This document shows, piece after piece, positions 42,412 to 51,293 of a stretch of 64,000 nucleotides of DNA (within the stretch, counting starts at the first letter, position 1; every line of letters starts with the position of its first letter). The stretch is from a gamma proteobacterium symbiont of Taylorina sp. (GTDB taxonomy: Bacteria > Pseudomonadota > Gammaproteobacteria > GRL18). The stretch covers positions 186,001 through 250,000 of the forward strand of contig JAHXIV010000007.1 of the NCBI GenBank assembly GCA_025655455.1. Reading direction: 5' to 3'. The notes under the pieces are model-generated. The model saw only the letters and a list, made by a program, of their open reading frames with translations, ran no database searches and had not been told where the DNA came from. The translations under genes were made by a program, and so were the position numbers.

Positions 42412-43755
42412 ATGACAAAACATTCAATAGAAAACTTTGACATCGTGATTGTTGGTGGTGGTATGGCTGGGGCTACTATGGCTCTGGCTTTGGCACCGCT
42501 GGATTTAAAAATTGCTGTGATAGAGGTGCATCCTTATCAGGAGAAACAATCTCAGCCCAGTTTTGATGATCGGTGTCTGGCTCTGGCCTGGAGTTCTAAA
42601 GAGATTTATCGGGTGATGGGGATCTGGGAGCAATTAGAACAACGTGACGGGGATGGTTTTGAGGCCATTAAGCAGATTCATATTTCTGATCGGGGACATA
42701 TTGGGGTGACCCGACTGGATCACCGCAAAGAAGGGGTGTCTGCATTAGGCTACGTAGTTGAAAGTCGTGTGGTAGGTGAGGTTTTAATTGAGCAGATGAG
42801 ACAAAAGAGTAATATTCAGATTTTTTGTCCGGCAACGATTAAACAAGTAGAAACCGATGCAGAGGAAGTCAGAATTAATTTAACTCTTGCTAAGCGTAAA
42901 GAGTCTGCTGCTAAAAAAATTCAACAAAAAAGCCTGTCTGCTCAGCTTTTGATTATTGCAGATGGAGTAAATTCTGTCACGCGTGAATCACTGGGGATTA
43001 AAAGCAGTCAAAGTGCCTATGCTCAAACAGCTGTTATTGCCAATATAGAAACAGAAATTCAGCATAATAATATTGCCTATGAACGCTTCACTGACTCGGG
43101 ACCTCTGGCGGTGTTGCCATTAAGCCGTAAGCGTTGCTCACTGGTCTGGACGGTTAGAGATGATCAACTGGGAAGACTGATGTCTTTAAATGACGGAGAT
43201 TTTATTGATGAATTACAGCAGCGATTTGGTTATCGCTTAGGACAAATCACTAAGGCAGGATGCCGATCCAGTTATCCTCTGGTGTTGATGAAAATCGAGA
43301 ATAAGACTTTAGAACATCAAAATAGAGTGGCTTTAATCGGCAATGCAGCGCATGGAGTACACCCGGTGGCAGGACAGGGATTTAATCTTGGGATGCGTGA
43401 TATTTCAGCATTGGCAGAGTTGATTGTGAAAGAATGCCGGCAGCATAAAAATTATGATACGGGTAATAAAGAATTATTAAGCAGTTACTGGCACTGGCGT
43501 CAGGCTGATATTCAGCAGGTGACAAAAATTACTAATGGATTGATTAAATTATTCTCCAATCAATCCACACCTCTGGCGGTATTAAGAAATTCAGGCTTAT
43601 TGATGACGGATATTATGCCGGCTCTGAAACATTCAATTGCCCAGGAAGCAATGGGGCGTGGTATGTTGCAGGGAAAATTGAGTAAAATGGCTGTGGGTCA
43701 GTCACTCTATTCTCTAATAACGAAAACAGGAAAAGCAGGTTACTCTTGTGGTTAA
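42412..43755 (+). CDS. ubiH: 2-Octaprenyl-6-methoxyphenol hydroxylase
   Basis: 447 residues. It is a flavin-dependent aromatic hydroxylase: FAD motif IVGGGMAGATMALAL (residues 12-26), second motif IADGVNSVTRE and GNAAHGVHPVAGQGFNLG (family DG and GD motifs). It hydroxylates the ring in ubiquinone synthesis. The insert KRKESAAKKIQQKS (residues 161-174) is longer than usual. The ubiI gene overlaps its end by 8 bases. Confidence 0.92.
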   Translation: MTKHSIENFDIVIVGGGMAGATMALALAPLDLKIAVIEVHPYQEKQSQPSFDDRCLALAWSSKEIYRVMGIWEQLEQRDGDGFEAIKQIHISDRGHIGVTRLDHRKEGVSALGYVVESRVVGEVLIEQMRQKSNIQIFCPATIKQVETDAEEVRINLTLAKRKESAAKKIQQKSLSAQLLIIADGVNSVTRESLGIKSSQSAYAQTAVIANIETEIQHNNIAYERFTDSGPLAVLPLSRKRCSLVWTVRDDQLGRLMSLNDGDFIDELQQRFGYRLGQITKAGCRSSYPLVLMKIENKTLEHQNRVALIGNAAHGVHPVAGQGFNLGMRDISALAELIVKECRQHKNYDTGNKELLSSYWHWRQADIQQVTKITNGLIKLFSNQSTPLAVLRNSGLLMTDIMPALKHSIAQEAMGRGMLQGKLSKMAVGQSLYSLITKTGKAGYSCG

Positions 43756-44986
43756 AAATGTAATAAAAGAACAGCAGCATTACGATATTATTATTGTGGG
43801 CGGCGGCATGGTTGGTGCGACCTTAGCTTGTGCATTAGGAGGCAGTCATCTGAAAATTGCTGTTGTTGAATCTTATCAAAGTGATTTTAACTGGCCGGAA
43901 GGTTCTCATGATATTCGAGTCAGTGCCTTGACTCATGCCAGCCAGCATATTTTTGAGAATGTTGGTGCATGGCAAAGTATGCAGAAAGACGGGGTTTCTG
44001 CCTACAATAAAATGCATGTCTGGGATGCAACAGGGCAGGGTCAGATTCACTTTGACAGTGTGGAGGTTGCACAGGCTGATCTGGGTCATATTGTTGAGAA
44101 CCGGATTATTCAAAAAGCACTGCAAAAACGTTTGGCTGATTTTGATAATATTAATTTATTAATGCCTGTGACACTGGAATCTTTGCAATATATGCAGGAT
44201 AATTTTATAGAACTGACCACAAGTGATGGTATAACACTGACGACTGAGCTGGTAGTCGGTGCTGACGGTGCTAATTCATGGGTGAGAAAACAGGCTGATA
44301 TTTCACTCCATAGCTGGGCTTATCATCAAACAGCGGTAGTGTGTAATGTGACAAGCTCAGAGTCGCATCAAAATAGCTGCTGGCAGCAGTTTATGCCGGA
44401 GGGGCCACTAGCATTTCTACCCCTGGCTGATGGACAAAGTTCAATTGTCTGGTCAACTACTGAAGATAAAGCTCAGGCATTGTTGAATATGGATGAACAG
44501 CTTTTCAATCAGGAATTGCAGATGGCTTTCGGTAGTTCGCTGGGACGTATTAGTCTGAGTTCAGAACGAGGTGCTTTTCCCCTGCGCTTAAGACATGCCA
44601 AAAACTATGTCAAACAACGTCTGGCATTGGTAGGTGATGCGGCGCATACTGTGCATCCACTTGCTGGTCAGGGGGTTAATCTGGGATTGTTGGATGCCGT
44701 TGTATTGGCAGAAGAAATTATGCGCAGTCATAAGAAAAAACGTGACATAGGCAGCTTATCGACATTACGACGTTATGAGCGTCGTCGTAAGGGAGATAAT
44801 ATTGCCATGCTGGCTGCTATGGATGGCTTTAAAAAACTCTTTAGTAATGACTTTGCCCCTCTGAAACTATTGCGTAATAGAGGTCTTAATCTCGCAGACA
44901 GGCTGCCTTTGTTCAAGAATGCAATGATTAAACAGGCAATGGGTTTAAGTGGAGAACTGCCGCATCTGGCACGCCCTTTATTATGA
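43748..44986 (+). CDS. ubiI: Ubiquinone biosynthesis hydroxylase UbiI/VisC family
   Basis: 412 residues from a GTG start. FAD motif IVGGGMVGATLACAL; LGHIVENRIIQKAL and GDAAHTVHPLAGQGVNLGL are typical of the UbiH/UbiI family. UbiI hydroxylates the C5 position. Order ubiH then ubiI matches the E. coli operon. Its stop overlaps the next start by 4 bases (ATGA). Confidence 0.9.
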   Translation: MVKNVIKEQQHYDIIIVGGGMVGATLACALGGSHLKIAVVESYQSDFNWPEGSHDIRVSALTHASQHIFENVGAWQSMQKDGVSAYNKMHVWDATGQGQIHFDSVEVAQADLGHIVENRIIQKALQKRLADFDNINLLMPVTLESLQYMQDNFIELTTSDGITLTTELVVGADGANSWVRKQADISLHSWAYHQTAVVCNVTSSESHQNSCWQQFMPEGPLAFLPLADGQSSIVWSTTEDKAQALLNMDEQLFNQELQMAFGSSLGRISLSSERGAFPLRLRHAKNYVKQRLALVGDAAHTVHPLAGQGVNLGLLDAVVLAEEIMRSHKKKRDIGSLSTLRRYERRRKGDNIAMLAAMDGFKKLFSNDFAPLKLLRNRGLNLADRLPLFKNAMIKQAMGLSGELPHLARPLL

Positions 44987-46107
44987 AAATAAGAGTGTTT
45001 GATTTAACTAAAATTCTAAGCGTTTTTCTATTAGCTGCTGCCTGCAGTATGACGACCTGTGCCGAGGGGACTCTCCCGCCTAAAAATATTATTCTCTTTA
45101 TCGGCGATGGAATGGGTGTGAGCCAGATCAGTGCGGCAAAAATCGTTAAAGGAAGGCTTAATCTGGAACAGTTCGATGTGTCGGGTTTGTTGACAACTCA
45201 TTCCTCTAACTCTCTTGTGACAGACTCAGCAGCAGCTGGAACTGCTTTGGCAACAGGATATAAAACCAATAATGGTGTTATTTCTCTTTTACCGGAAGGA
45301 ACACGACTTAAAACCATTGTTGAATATGCTATTGAAAAGAATAAAGCGACTGGAATCGTTGTGTCAAGTTCTATTACTCATGCGACGCCAGCGACTTTTC
45401 TTGCTCATACCGGTAGTCGAAAAAATCATAGTGAAATTGCAGAGCAAATTGCACAAAGTGATGTCGATGTTTTATTTGGCGGGGGATGGGGTTATTTTAT
45501 TCCACAAAATATTGCCGGCAGTTTAAGATCAGATAATAAGGATTTGCTGGCAGAAATAAAAGTCAGCAGACAGGTAATACAAACTGAACAGGAGTTTTTA
45601 AATCTTTCCTCTGTTGACTCTGTGGTGGGTTTGTTTGCTGCAAAACATCTGAAAGAAGCAAAGTTTCGTCAGCTTTCATTAGCTCAATTAACAGCTAAAG
45701 CCATTCATATTCTTGCAGCAAAAAGTGAGTCAAAAAATAACAAGGGTTTCTTTTTGATGATTGAAGGTTCACAAATTGATTGGGCCGGGCACCAAAATGA
45801 TGAAGCTTATCTACTGAGTGAGATGCTGGATTTTGATGCGGCTGTCGGGGTAGGCCTGGACTATGCCAGAGAGTCACAACAGACACTGCTTATTGTGACT
45901 TCTGATCATGAAACCGGTGGCTTTACGATTCATAATGGCTCGCTTAACAATAAAAGAATATCCTCTTCTTCATTTGCCAGCACCCGACATACTGCTGTGA
46001 TGGTGCCTGTTTTTGCTTATGGTCCGGGCAGTTCATTATTTTCAGGGATTCATGACAATACCAGTATTGGTCAAAATATCATACAATATATTAATCATTC
46101 ACATTAG
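44983..46107 (+). CDS. Alkaline phosphatase
   Basis: 374 residues with an N-terminal signal peptide (residues 1-27, ending near CAEGT; a cysteine in LLAAACSM makes a lipoprotein possible but the lipobox is weak). Motifs: FIGDGMGVSQ (metal Asp), VTDSAAAGTALATG with the nucleophile Ser, QIDWAGH, and SDHETGGF (metal Asp/His). It frees phosphate from phosphoesters in the periplasm. It is translationally coupled to ubiI, so it may not be under PhoB control; no Pho box is seen. Palindromic repeat copy E starts one base after its stop. Confidence 0.93.
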   Translation: MKIRVFDLTKILSVFLLAAACSMTTCAEGTLPPKNIILFIGDGMGVSQISAAKIVKGRLNLEQFDVSGLLTTHSSNSLVTDSAAAGTALATGYKTNNGVISLLPEGTRLKTIVEYAIEKNKATGIVVSSSITHATPATFLAHTGSRKNHSEIAEQIAQSDVDVLFGGGWGYFIPQNIAGSLRSDNKDLLAEIKVSRQVIQTEQEFLNLSSVDSVVGLFAAKHLKEAKFRQLSLAQLTAKAIHILAAKSESKNNKGFFLMIEGSQIDWAGHQNDEAYLLSEMLDFDAAVGVGLDYARESQQTLLIVTSDHETGGFTIHNGSLNNKRISSSSFASTRHTAVMVPVFAYGPGSSLFSGIHDNTSIGQNIIQYINHSH

Positions 46108-46108
46108 A

Positions 46109-46213
46109 CTCTTATCAAACATGAATTTGTCATCGCTATCTCTTCGCAGGACTTTTTTTATAAAAGAGAAGTGTTTGCAAAGTGACAGCGATAAATATCA
46201 TTTGGCTGAGAGC
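46109..46213 (-). repeat. Palindromic repeat, copy E
   Basis: The plus strand begins CTCTTATCAAACATGAATTT just after the alkaline phosphatase stop, has GTTTGCAAAGTGACAGCGAT in the core and ends CATTTGGCTGAGAGC. A partial second copy of the end (TTTATCAAACATAAATTATG) follows and runs into the lipA start. This is the longest copy, with an extra inner arm. Confidence 0.75.
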
Positions 46214-46231
46214 TTTTATCAAACATAAATT

Positions 46232-47158
46232 ATGAAAACTCCAGCAAAGCGTTTTATTCCTGTTTTTGACCATTCCAACAAGCCTAATGGCTCCAGGATG
46301 CCGACTTATATTCGTCAGGCATTAACAAAAAAAACTAATTATGCTGCGACTGCCAGTAGTGTCCATGATAATAAGCTGGTAACTGTTTGTGAGGAAGCCC
46401 ATTGCCCTAATCGTAATGAATGCTGGAATCGGGGCACGGCTACTTTTATGTTGTTAGGTGATACCTGTACCCGAGCCTGTGGTTTTTGTGCTGTTAAGAC
46501 CGGAAAACCGGATAGTGTTGACAGTTCTGAGCCGGAACGAATTGCACAGGCTGTTGCTGAAATGGCTTTGGATTTTGTGGTTCTCACCTCGGTTAATCGT
46601 GATGAATTAGATGATGGTGGTGCGCAGATATTTGCTGATACATTGCTGGCATTGAGAAAAGATAACGCAGCGATTGGTGTTGAATTCCTGACACCGGACT
46701 TTAGGGGCTGTCAGGAAAAGGCTATTACTATCGTTAGCAAAGCATTATTACAGCCATGCTGTTCTCGTGAGGATAATATAAAGCTGGTTTGGGGACATAA
46801 TATTGAAACAGTGCCTTCCTTGTATAAAGTAGTTCGTAAAGGCAGTCAATATGAACGATCACTGACAATGCTACGCCTGATTAGTGAATTGGAGCAGGTT
46901 GAAACAAAGTCCTCTCTGATTCTTGGCTTGGGTGAAACAAAACAGGAAGTGGTTCAGGTAATGCAGGATTTACGTGACAATCATGTTGATAGAATTGCTC
47001 TGGGGCAATACCTTAGACCCACAAAATACCACCTTCCGGTAAAAGAATACCTTGCTTTGGAATTGTTTTCTGAATATGAAATTATAGCAAAAGACTTAGG
47101 TTTTACATGGGTTAAATCAGGGCCTATGGTTCGATCATCATATCATGCTGAGGATTAA
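46232..47158 (+). CDS. lipA: Lipoyl synthase
   Basis: 308 residues. The auxiliary-cluster cysteines are C53, C58 and C64 (CEEAHCPNRNEC); the radical-SAM cysteines are C79, C83 and C86 (CTRACGFC). It ends SGPMVRSSYHAED, with the conserved RSSYHA that binds the auxiliary cluster. It inserts two sulfur atoms into octanoyl chains on lipoyl domains. Where most LipA proteins have a short VFNHNIETV loop, this one has LLQPCCSREDNIKLVWGHNI, an insertion with an extra cysteine pair. Its lipB partner is not adjacent. Confidence 0.94.
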   Translation: MKTPAKRFIPVFDHSNKPNGSRMPTYIRQALTKKTNYAATASSVHDNKLVTVCEEAHCPNRNECWNRGTATFMLLGDTCTRACGFCAVKTGKPDSVDSSEPERIAQAVAEMALDFVVLTSVNRDELDDGGAQIFADTLLALRKDNAAIGVEFLTPDFRGCQEKAITIVSKALLQPCCSREDNIKLVWGHNIETVPSLYKVVRKGSQYERSLTMLRLISELEQVETKSSLILGLGETKQEVVQVMQDLRDNHVDRIALGQYLRPTKYHLPVKEYLALELFSEYEIIAKDLGFTWVKSGPMVRSSYHAED

Positions 47159-47209
47159 GAAAGTGAGAAGAGAGAAGTGGTAAGTTTAAAGACTAAAGAT
47201 GAAAAACTA

Positions 47210-48328
47210 ATGACAAAATTAAAAGAGACAGCCTTATTTAATAATCATCAGAAAATGGGGGCTAAGCTGGTTGATTTTGGCGGCTGGAATATGCCGATTC
47301 ATTATGGTTCTCAAATTGATGAGCATCATCAGGTAAGAAAAGATGCTGGGATGTTTGATGTCTGTCATATGACCATTGTTGATCTACGTGGCTGTGAAGT
47401 CATGGATTATCTGGCAAAACTATTAGCCAATGATATTGCAAAAATTACGGGACAATCAGGCAAGGCTCTTTATAGCTGCATGTTAAATGAGAAGGGTGGC
47501 GTTATTGATGATTTGATTGTCTATGCAATGAGTCCGGCCTGGGTTAGAGTGATTGTTAATTCATCCACCCGGGTAAAAGATATTGCCTGGATGCGTACTC
47601 AAATAGACCATTTTGCGGTTGACCTGACAGAACGGCAGGATCTGGCAATGATCGCTGTACAGGGACCCAATGCCAGAACATTAGCTGCTGTTGCTTTGGG
47701 TGATAATATTGCCGGGTCTGATAAACTCAAACCATTTAATGCATTATTAATTAATGCAGAATCAGATCAAGAATATTTTATTGCCCGCACTGGTTATACC
47801 GGTGAGGATGGTTATGAAATTGTCTGCAGCAATAAAATGGTAGCGTCTATATGGGAAAAATTAGCGGTAGCAGGTGTTAAACCCTGTGGTCTGGGTGCCA
47901 GAGATACTCTGAGACTTGAGGCAGGTATGAATCTTTATGGTAATGATATGGATGAAAGCCAGTCACCCCTGGAAAGTGGTCTAAGCTGGACGGTTGATTT
48001 TAGCAATGAAAATCGTCAGTTTATTGGTCGCAGTGCTTTGCAAAAGCAAAAAGAGCAGGGGTTAAAATATAAGCTGGTTGGTTTGATTCTTAATGGTAAG
48101 GGTGTTTTAAGAGCACATCAAAAAGTACAGGTGAATATTAATGGTGAAATGCTAACAGGTGAATTAACCAGTGGAACTTTTTCTCCAACCATGCAAAATT
48201 CCATAGGTTTTGCCAGAGTGCCGTTTGAGACGAGGGAGAGTTGTCAGGTTGAAATTCGTAACAAACTTCTGCAAGCAAAAGTTGTCAAATTACCCTTTGT
48301 AAGGAATGGTAGAATCTTATTAGAATAA
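47210..48328 (+). CDS. gcvT: Aminomethyltransferase (glycine cleavage T protein)
   Basis: 372 residues from the ATG at 47210; a GTG 11 codons earlier is less likely. Folate-binding blocks are visible: VDFGGWNMPIHYGS, MFDVCHM, RTGYTGEDGYEI and GARDTLRLEAGM. It transfers the methylene group of H-protein-bound aminomethyl to tetrahydrofolate. The gcvH and gcvP genes are not in the window after it. It follows lipA, which makes the cofactor of the H protein. Confidence 0.95.
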   Translation: MTKLKETALFNNHQKMGAKLVDFGGWNMPIHYGSQIDEHHQVRKDAGMFDVCHMTIVDLRGCEVMDYLAKLLANDIAKITGQSGKALYSCMLNEKGGVIDDLIVYAMSPAWVRVIVNSSTRVKDIAWMRTQIDHFAVDLTERQDLAMIAVQGPNARTLAAVALGDNIAGSDKLKPFNALLINAESDQEYFIARTGYTGEDGYEIVCSNKMVASIWEKLAVAGVKPCGLGARDTLRLEAGMNLYGNDMDESQSPLESGLSWTVDFSNENRQFIGRSALQKQKEQGLKYKLVGLILNGKGVLRAHQKVQVNINGEMLTGELTSGTFSPTMQNSIGFARVPFETRESCQVEIRNKLLQAKVVKLPFVRNGRILLE

Positions 48329-48347
48329 ATGCATGGTCATATTTCTT

Positions 48348-49499
48348 TTATTCAGAATATTGCATGCGGCAATTTAATTTCATAACGCTTTCCAGTTCTT
48401 TGATGATTTTATCCTGATCTATATGGGGTAAATTATTTAATTCTGTAACCGATTCACCCTGACGATGTTTAATAATAGAGTTCATAATATAATCACAACC
48501 TTGATCACATAAGCTTTCAAGCGTTTCTTCCAGATGCTTGTTATTGGTTTCTTCTGCAGTGCCAAACCAAAAGGAAAGACCTTTATTGAGAAATTCCTGG
48601 TAAGGCAGATAGTGCGAACCATCACATGAAAAATTCAGACTGACCATACCATTAATAATATTAATCGAACCTGCACGCAAATAAATAACCTCATCAGCAA
48701 ATCTTAATGCACGGAAATATTCAAATATTTTTGGGATAGCACTGGCAGGCACACTTGCTTGAGTTGAATAGGCATGTCTTGGATAAGCCAGGCAAATATC
48801 AGGATCATTAAGTTCCTGCATGGACAATAGGCGATAATTATAAGGATCATTCAATAACCAGATTGTTGTTCTGCTGCTGGAAAAATGAAACTTCCCATGA
48901 AACACACCATGTTCACAAATCAGTGCTTCCATCAATGCAAACACATTATCGATATTATTATCCATATCACTTTGCAGGCGTTGTTGTGCAAAAAGACCGC
49001 TGCGAATGGCAGGATCTCCTTTTATCTGCTGCCATTGATAGTCTTCTTTGTATATATGAGTGGTTCCAGGTAATTCCCGTAAATCAAAATCAACCCCTAA
49101 ATATCCAATAAGTTCGCCCTGAGCATTATTAATGATTTGTATCGCTGTTACTGATGGACGCTTATTATGCTTACTGATATAAGCTTCTGAGAGAGCAAAA
49201 TTGTAATGGTTAAAATGCTGCTGCATATAGGGACGTGTTGAACGATCTCGATTTAAACTCTTAGAATCATTATCATAACGTGTAATGGTATTAGTAATTT
49301 GGATGCCCTGCTGATTCATGACATATAAATACTTGCAGTGTTGAAATTCCGGAAAAGCCTTACGCAGATGTTTTTCCAGTTTTTCCGGGAGGAGTATATC
49401 GGCTGATAAAATAAGTGCTAACTCTGCCAGTGGCTGTTTTAATAATTCAACCAGAACTTTTCGCTGATTATCAATGGTTTGTTTTAATGCAGTTTTCAT
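48348..49499 (-). CDS. PDC/cache sensor-domain protein of unknown function
   Basis: 383 residues from the ATG at 49499 (AGGA 6 bases upstream); a longer frame of 19 codons upstream is less likely. The region KYLYVMNQQGIQITNTI, then RDRSTRPYM, SEAYISKHNKRPSVTAIQII and GYLGVDFDLREL, is the PDC (dCache-like) sensor pattern. No transmembrane helix, kinase or GGDEF domain is seen, so it may bind a ligand in the cytoplasm. It follows phoR on the same strand by 75 bases and may be co-transcribed with the pho genes. Confidence 0.7.
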   Translation of the reverse strand: MKTALKQTIDNQRKVLVELLKQPLAELALILSADILLPEKLEKHLRKAFPEFQHCKYLYVMNQQGIQITNTITRYDNDSKSLNRDRSTRPYMQQHFNHYNFALSEAYISKHNKRPSVTAIQIINNAQGELIGYLGVDFDLRELPGTTHIYKEDYQWQQIKGDPAIRSGLFAQQRLQSDMDNNIDNVFALMEALICEHGVFHGKFHFSSSRTTIWLLNDPYNYRLLSMQELNDPDICLAYPRHAYSTQASVPASAIPKIFEYFRALRFADEVIYLRAGSINIINGMVSLNFSCDGSHYLPYQEFLNKGLSFWFGTAEETNNKHLEETLESLCDQGCDYIMNSIIKHRQGESVTELNNLPHIDQDKIIKELESVMKLNCRMQYSE

Positions 49500-49574
49500 A
49501 GTTCCTAAGGGTACACTCAAAAGTAAATTGGTAAAGATGGTGTGCCAGAATATCAATTTATTATTGAGTGAACC

Positions 49575-50582
49575 CTAAGCGTTAAAAAGGCAGCAAAACT
49601 TACTGCCTTTGCCTATGGTACTGGTCACTTCCAGTGATGCATGATGATGATTAAGGATGTGTTTTACTATTGCCAGCCCCAATCCTGTTCCGCCTTCATT
49701 ACGAGAACGCCCTTTATCAACACGGTAAAAACGCTCCGTTAATCGATGCAGATGTTTTTTTGCAATACCTTCACCATTATCACTGACGGAAAAACAAATT
49801 AATTTATTTTTTTTCACCCATTCAATATGTATATTACCATTTTCCTGTGTATAACGCATGGCATTATTAATCAGGTTTGAAAAGGCACTCTGCAATTCAT
49901 ACTCATTACCTGCTATTAATAATGAATTATCTATATCACTGGTAATTTCCTGATTTTTATTGCTTCTTAAGTGTTTTACATCTTTGATTAATGATTTTAT
50001 TATGCTGGGAATTTGTACTAAATCTGTATCAACCTCTTTATCTGCATTGGCTTCCAGTTTTGATAACATTAGTAAATCCTGGACAAGATTTTCCATTCTC
50101 TGTGATTGATGCTGCATTTCCAGAATAGGAAACAGAAGTGTTTTATCATCTATCAATCGATCTTCAAGGACTTCCAGATAACCCTTTATAACGGTAAGCG
50201 GTGTACGCAGTTCATGAGAAACATTCGCAACAAAGTCCTTTCTCATTTTACTAATACGATGTATCTTGCTGACATTTCTGGCCAGCAAGAAACGAGTATT
50301 ATTAGTGCAGGGTAATAGTGAAAGTGATAAGAACAGACTACTATTGGCAGGAGATTGAATATCAATGCCTCTGGATATTTTTTTTTCAATATCTCTGGAT
50401 GATAAAAAATTTTTTAGCTGAGGATTGTCTATAATCTGGAGAATATTTCTATCCAGATGTTTTTTCTTTTTTAAGCCAAAAAATGACTGTGCCCTTCTAT
50501 TAAAAAATATGATTTTATTTTCTTCATTTAATAGAACAGCTGCATCAGGTATTGCCTCAATATAGGCTTGAAAATTATTCAC
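49575..50582 (-). CDS. phoR: Phosphate-regulon histidine kinase PhoR, without membrane segments
   Basis: 335 residues from a GTG at 50582, which has AGGAA 9 bases upstream; longer in-frame starts overlap phoB. A PAS domain (IEAIPDAAVLLNEENKIIFFN) comes first, then the H-box VSHELRTPLTVIKGYLEVL, the N-box NLINNAMRYTQ and the G-boxes DNGEGI and GGTGLGLAIV. It should phosphorylate PhoB in low phosphate. Typical PhoR has two N-terminal membrane helices and about 430 residues. Here none remain, and upstream sequence is phoB, so it appears to be a soluble PhoR. Confidence 0.9.
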   Translation of the reverse strand: MNNFQAYIEAIPDAAVLLNEENKIIFFNRRAQSFFGLKKKKHLDRNILQIIDNPQLKNFLSSRDIEKKISRGIDIQSPANSSLFLSLSLLPCTNNTRFLLARNVSKIHRISKMRKDFVANVSHELRTPLTVIKGYLEVLEDRLIDDKTLLFPILEMQHQSQRMENLVQDLLMLSKLEANADKEVDTDLVQIPSIIKSLIKDVKHLRSNKNQEITSDIDNSLLIAGNEYELQSAFSNLINNAMRYTQENGNIHIEWVKKNKLICFSVSDNGEGIAKKHLHRLTERFYRVDKGRSRNEGGTGLGLAIVKHILNHHHASLEVTSTIGKGSKFCCLFNA

Positions 50583-51273
50583 AAGAATCATTTCCTGTTG
50601 AAAAAATATAGCCACTGCCTCTAACCGTCTGAATCAAACCATCAGATTTAAATTCAGATAAGGTTTTTCTTAAGCGTCTGATATGCACATCAACGGTTCT
50701 TTCATCGATAAATACATCTGCACCCCAGACCTGATCTAATAGCTGGTCGCGGGAAAATACTCGTTCTGTATGTGACATAAAGAAATATAACAATTTATAT
50801 TCTAAAGGCCCTATTGCAAATTTTTTTCCTGCATAGCTCACTTTATGTGATTCAGAATTAATTTCTAAATCTCCCGCCTTAAGGATTGTTTTGTCAATAT
50901 GTCCGGAACGCCTCAATACAGCATGGATGCGGGCAATCAATTCTCTTGGGGAAAAGGGTTTAACGACATAATCATCAATTCCAACACTAAACCCATGGAT
51001 TTTGTCTTGTTCTTCTGATTTAGCGGTGAGCATAATAATGGGGATGTTAGCATTTTTTTTATTTGCTCTTAGATCTTTTGCAAATTCAACACCGTCTTTA
51101 CCGGGCAGCATCCAGTCCAGTAAAATTAAATCAGGTTTTTTATGTGCGATAGCATTTTGAGCCTGAATAACATTTTCTGTTTCTATCAGATTGATATCAC
51201 TATTAAAAAGTGAAAACTTAATCATGTCTCTGATTGATTTTTCATCTTCAACAAGTAAAATATTTTTTTTCAT
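50575..51273 (-). CDS. phoB: Phosphate-regulon response regulator PhoB
   Basis: 232 residues. The receiver domain has the phosphoacceptor Asp in LILLDWMLPG and the Lys in MLTAKSEE. The winged-helix OmpR-type domain ends with DVHIRRLRKTL and VRGSGYIFS. It binds Pho boxes (see 56921-56969) to switch on phosphate genes. It overlaps phoR by about 8 bases and follows pstB1 by 20. Confidence 0.95.
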   Translation of the reverse strand: MKKNILLVEDEKSIRDMIKFSLFNSDINLIETENVIQAQNAIAHKKPDLILLDWMLPGKDGVEFAKDLRANKKNANIPIIMLTAKSEEQDKIHGFSVGIDDYVVKPFSPRELIARIHAVLRRSGHIDKTILKAGDLEINSESHKVSYAGKKFAIGPLEYKLLYFFMSHTERVFSRDQLLDQVWGADVFIDERTVDVHIRRLRKTLSEFKSDGLIQTVRGSGYIFSTGNDSCE

Positions 51274-51293
51274 TAATTTCTCATGATTATAGA

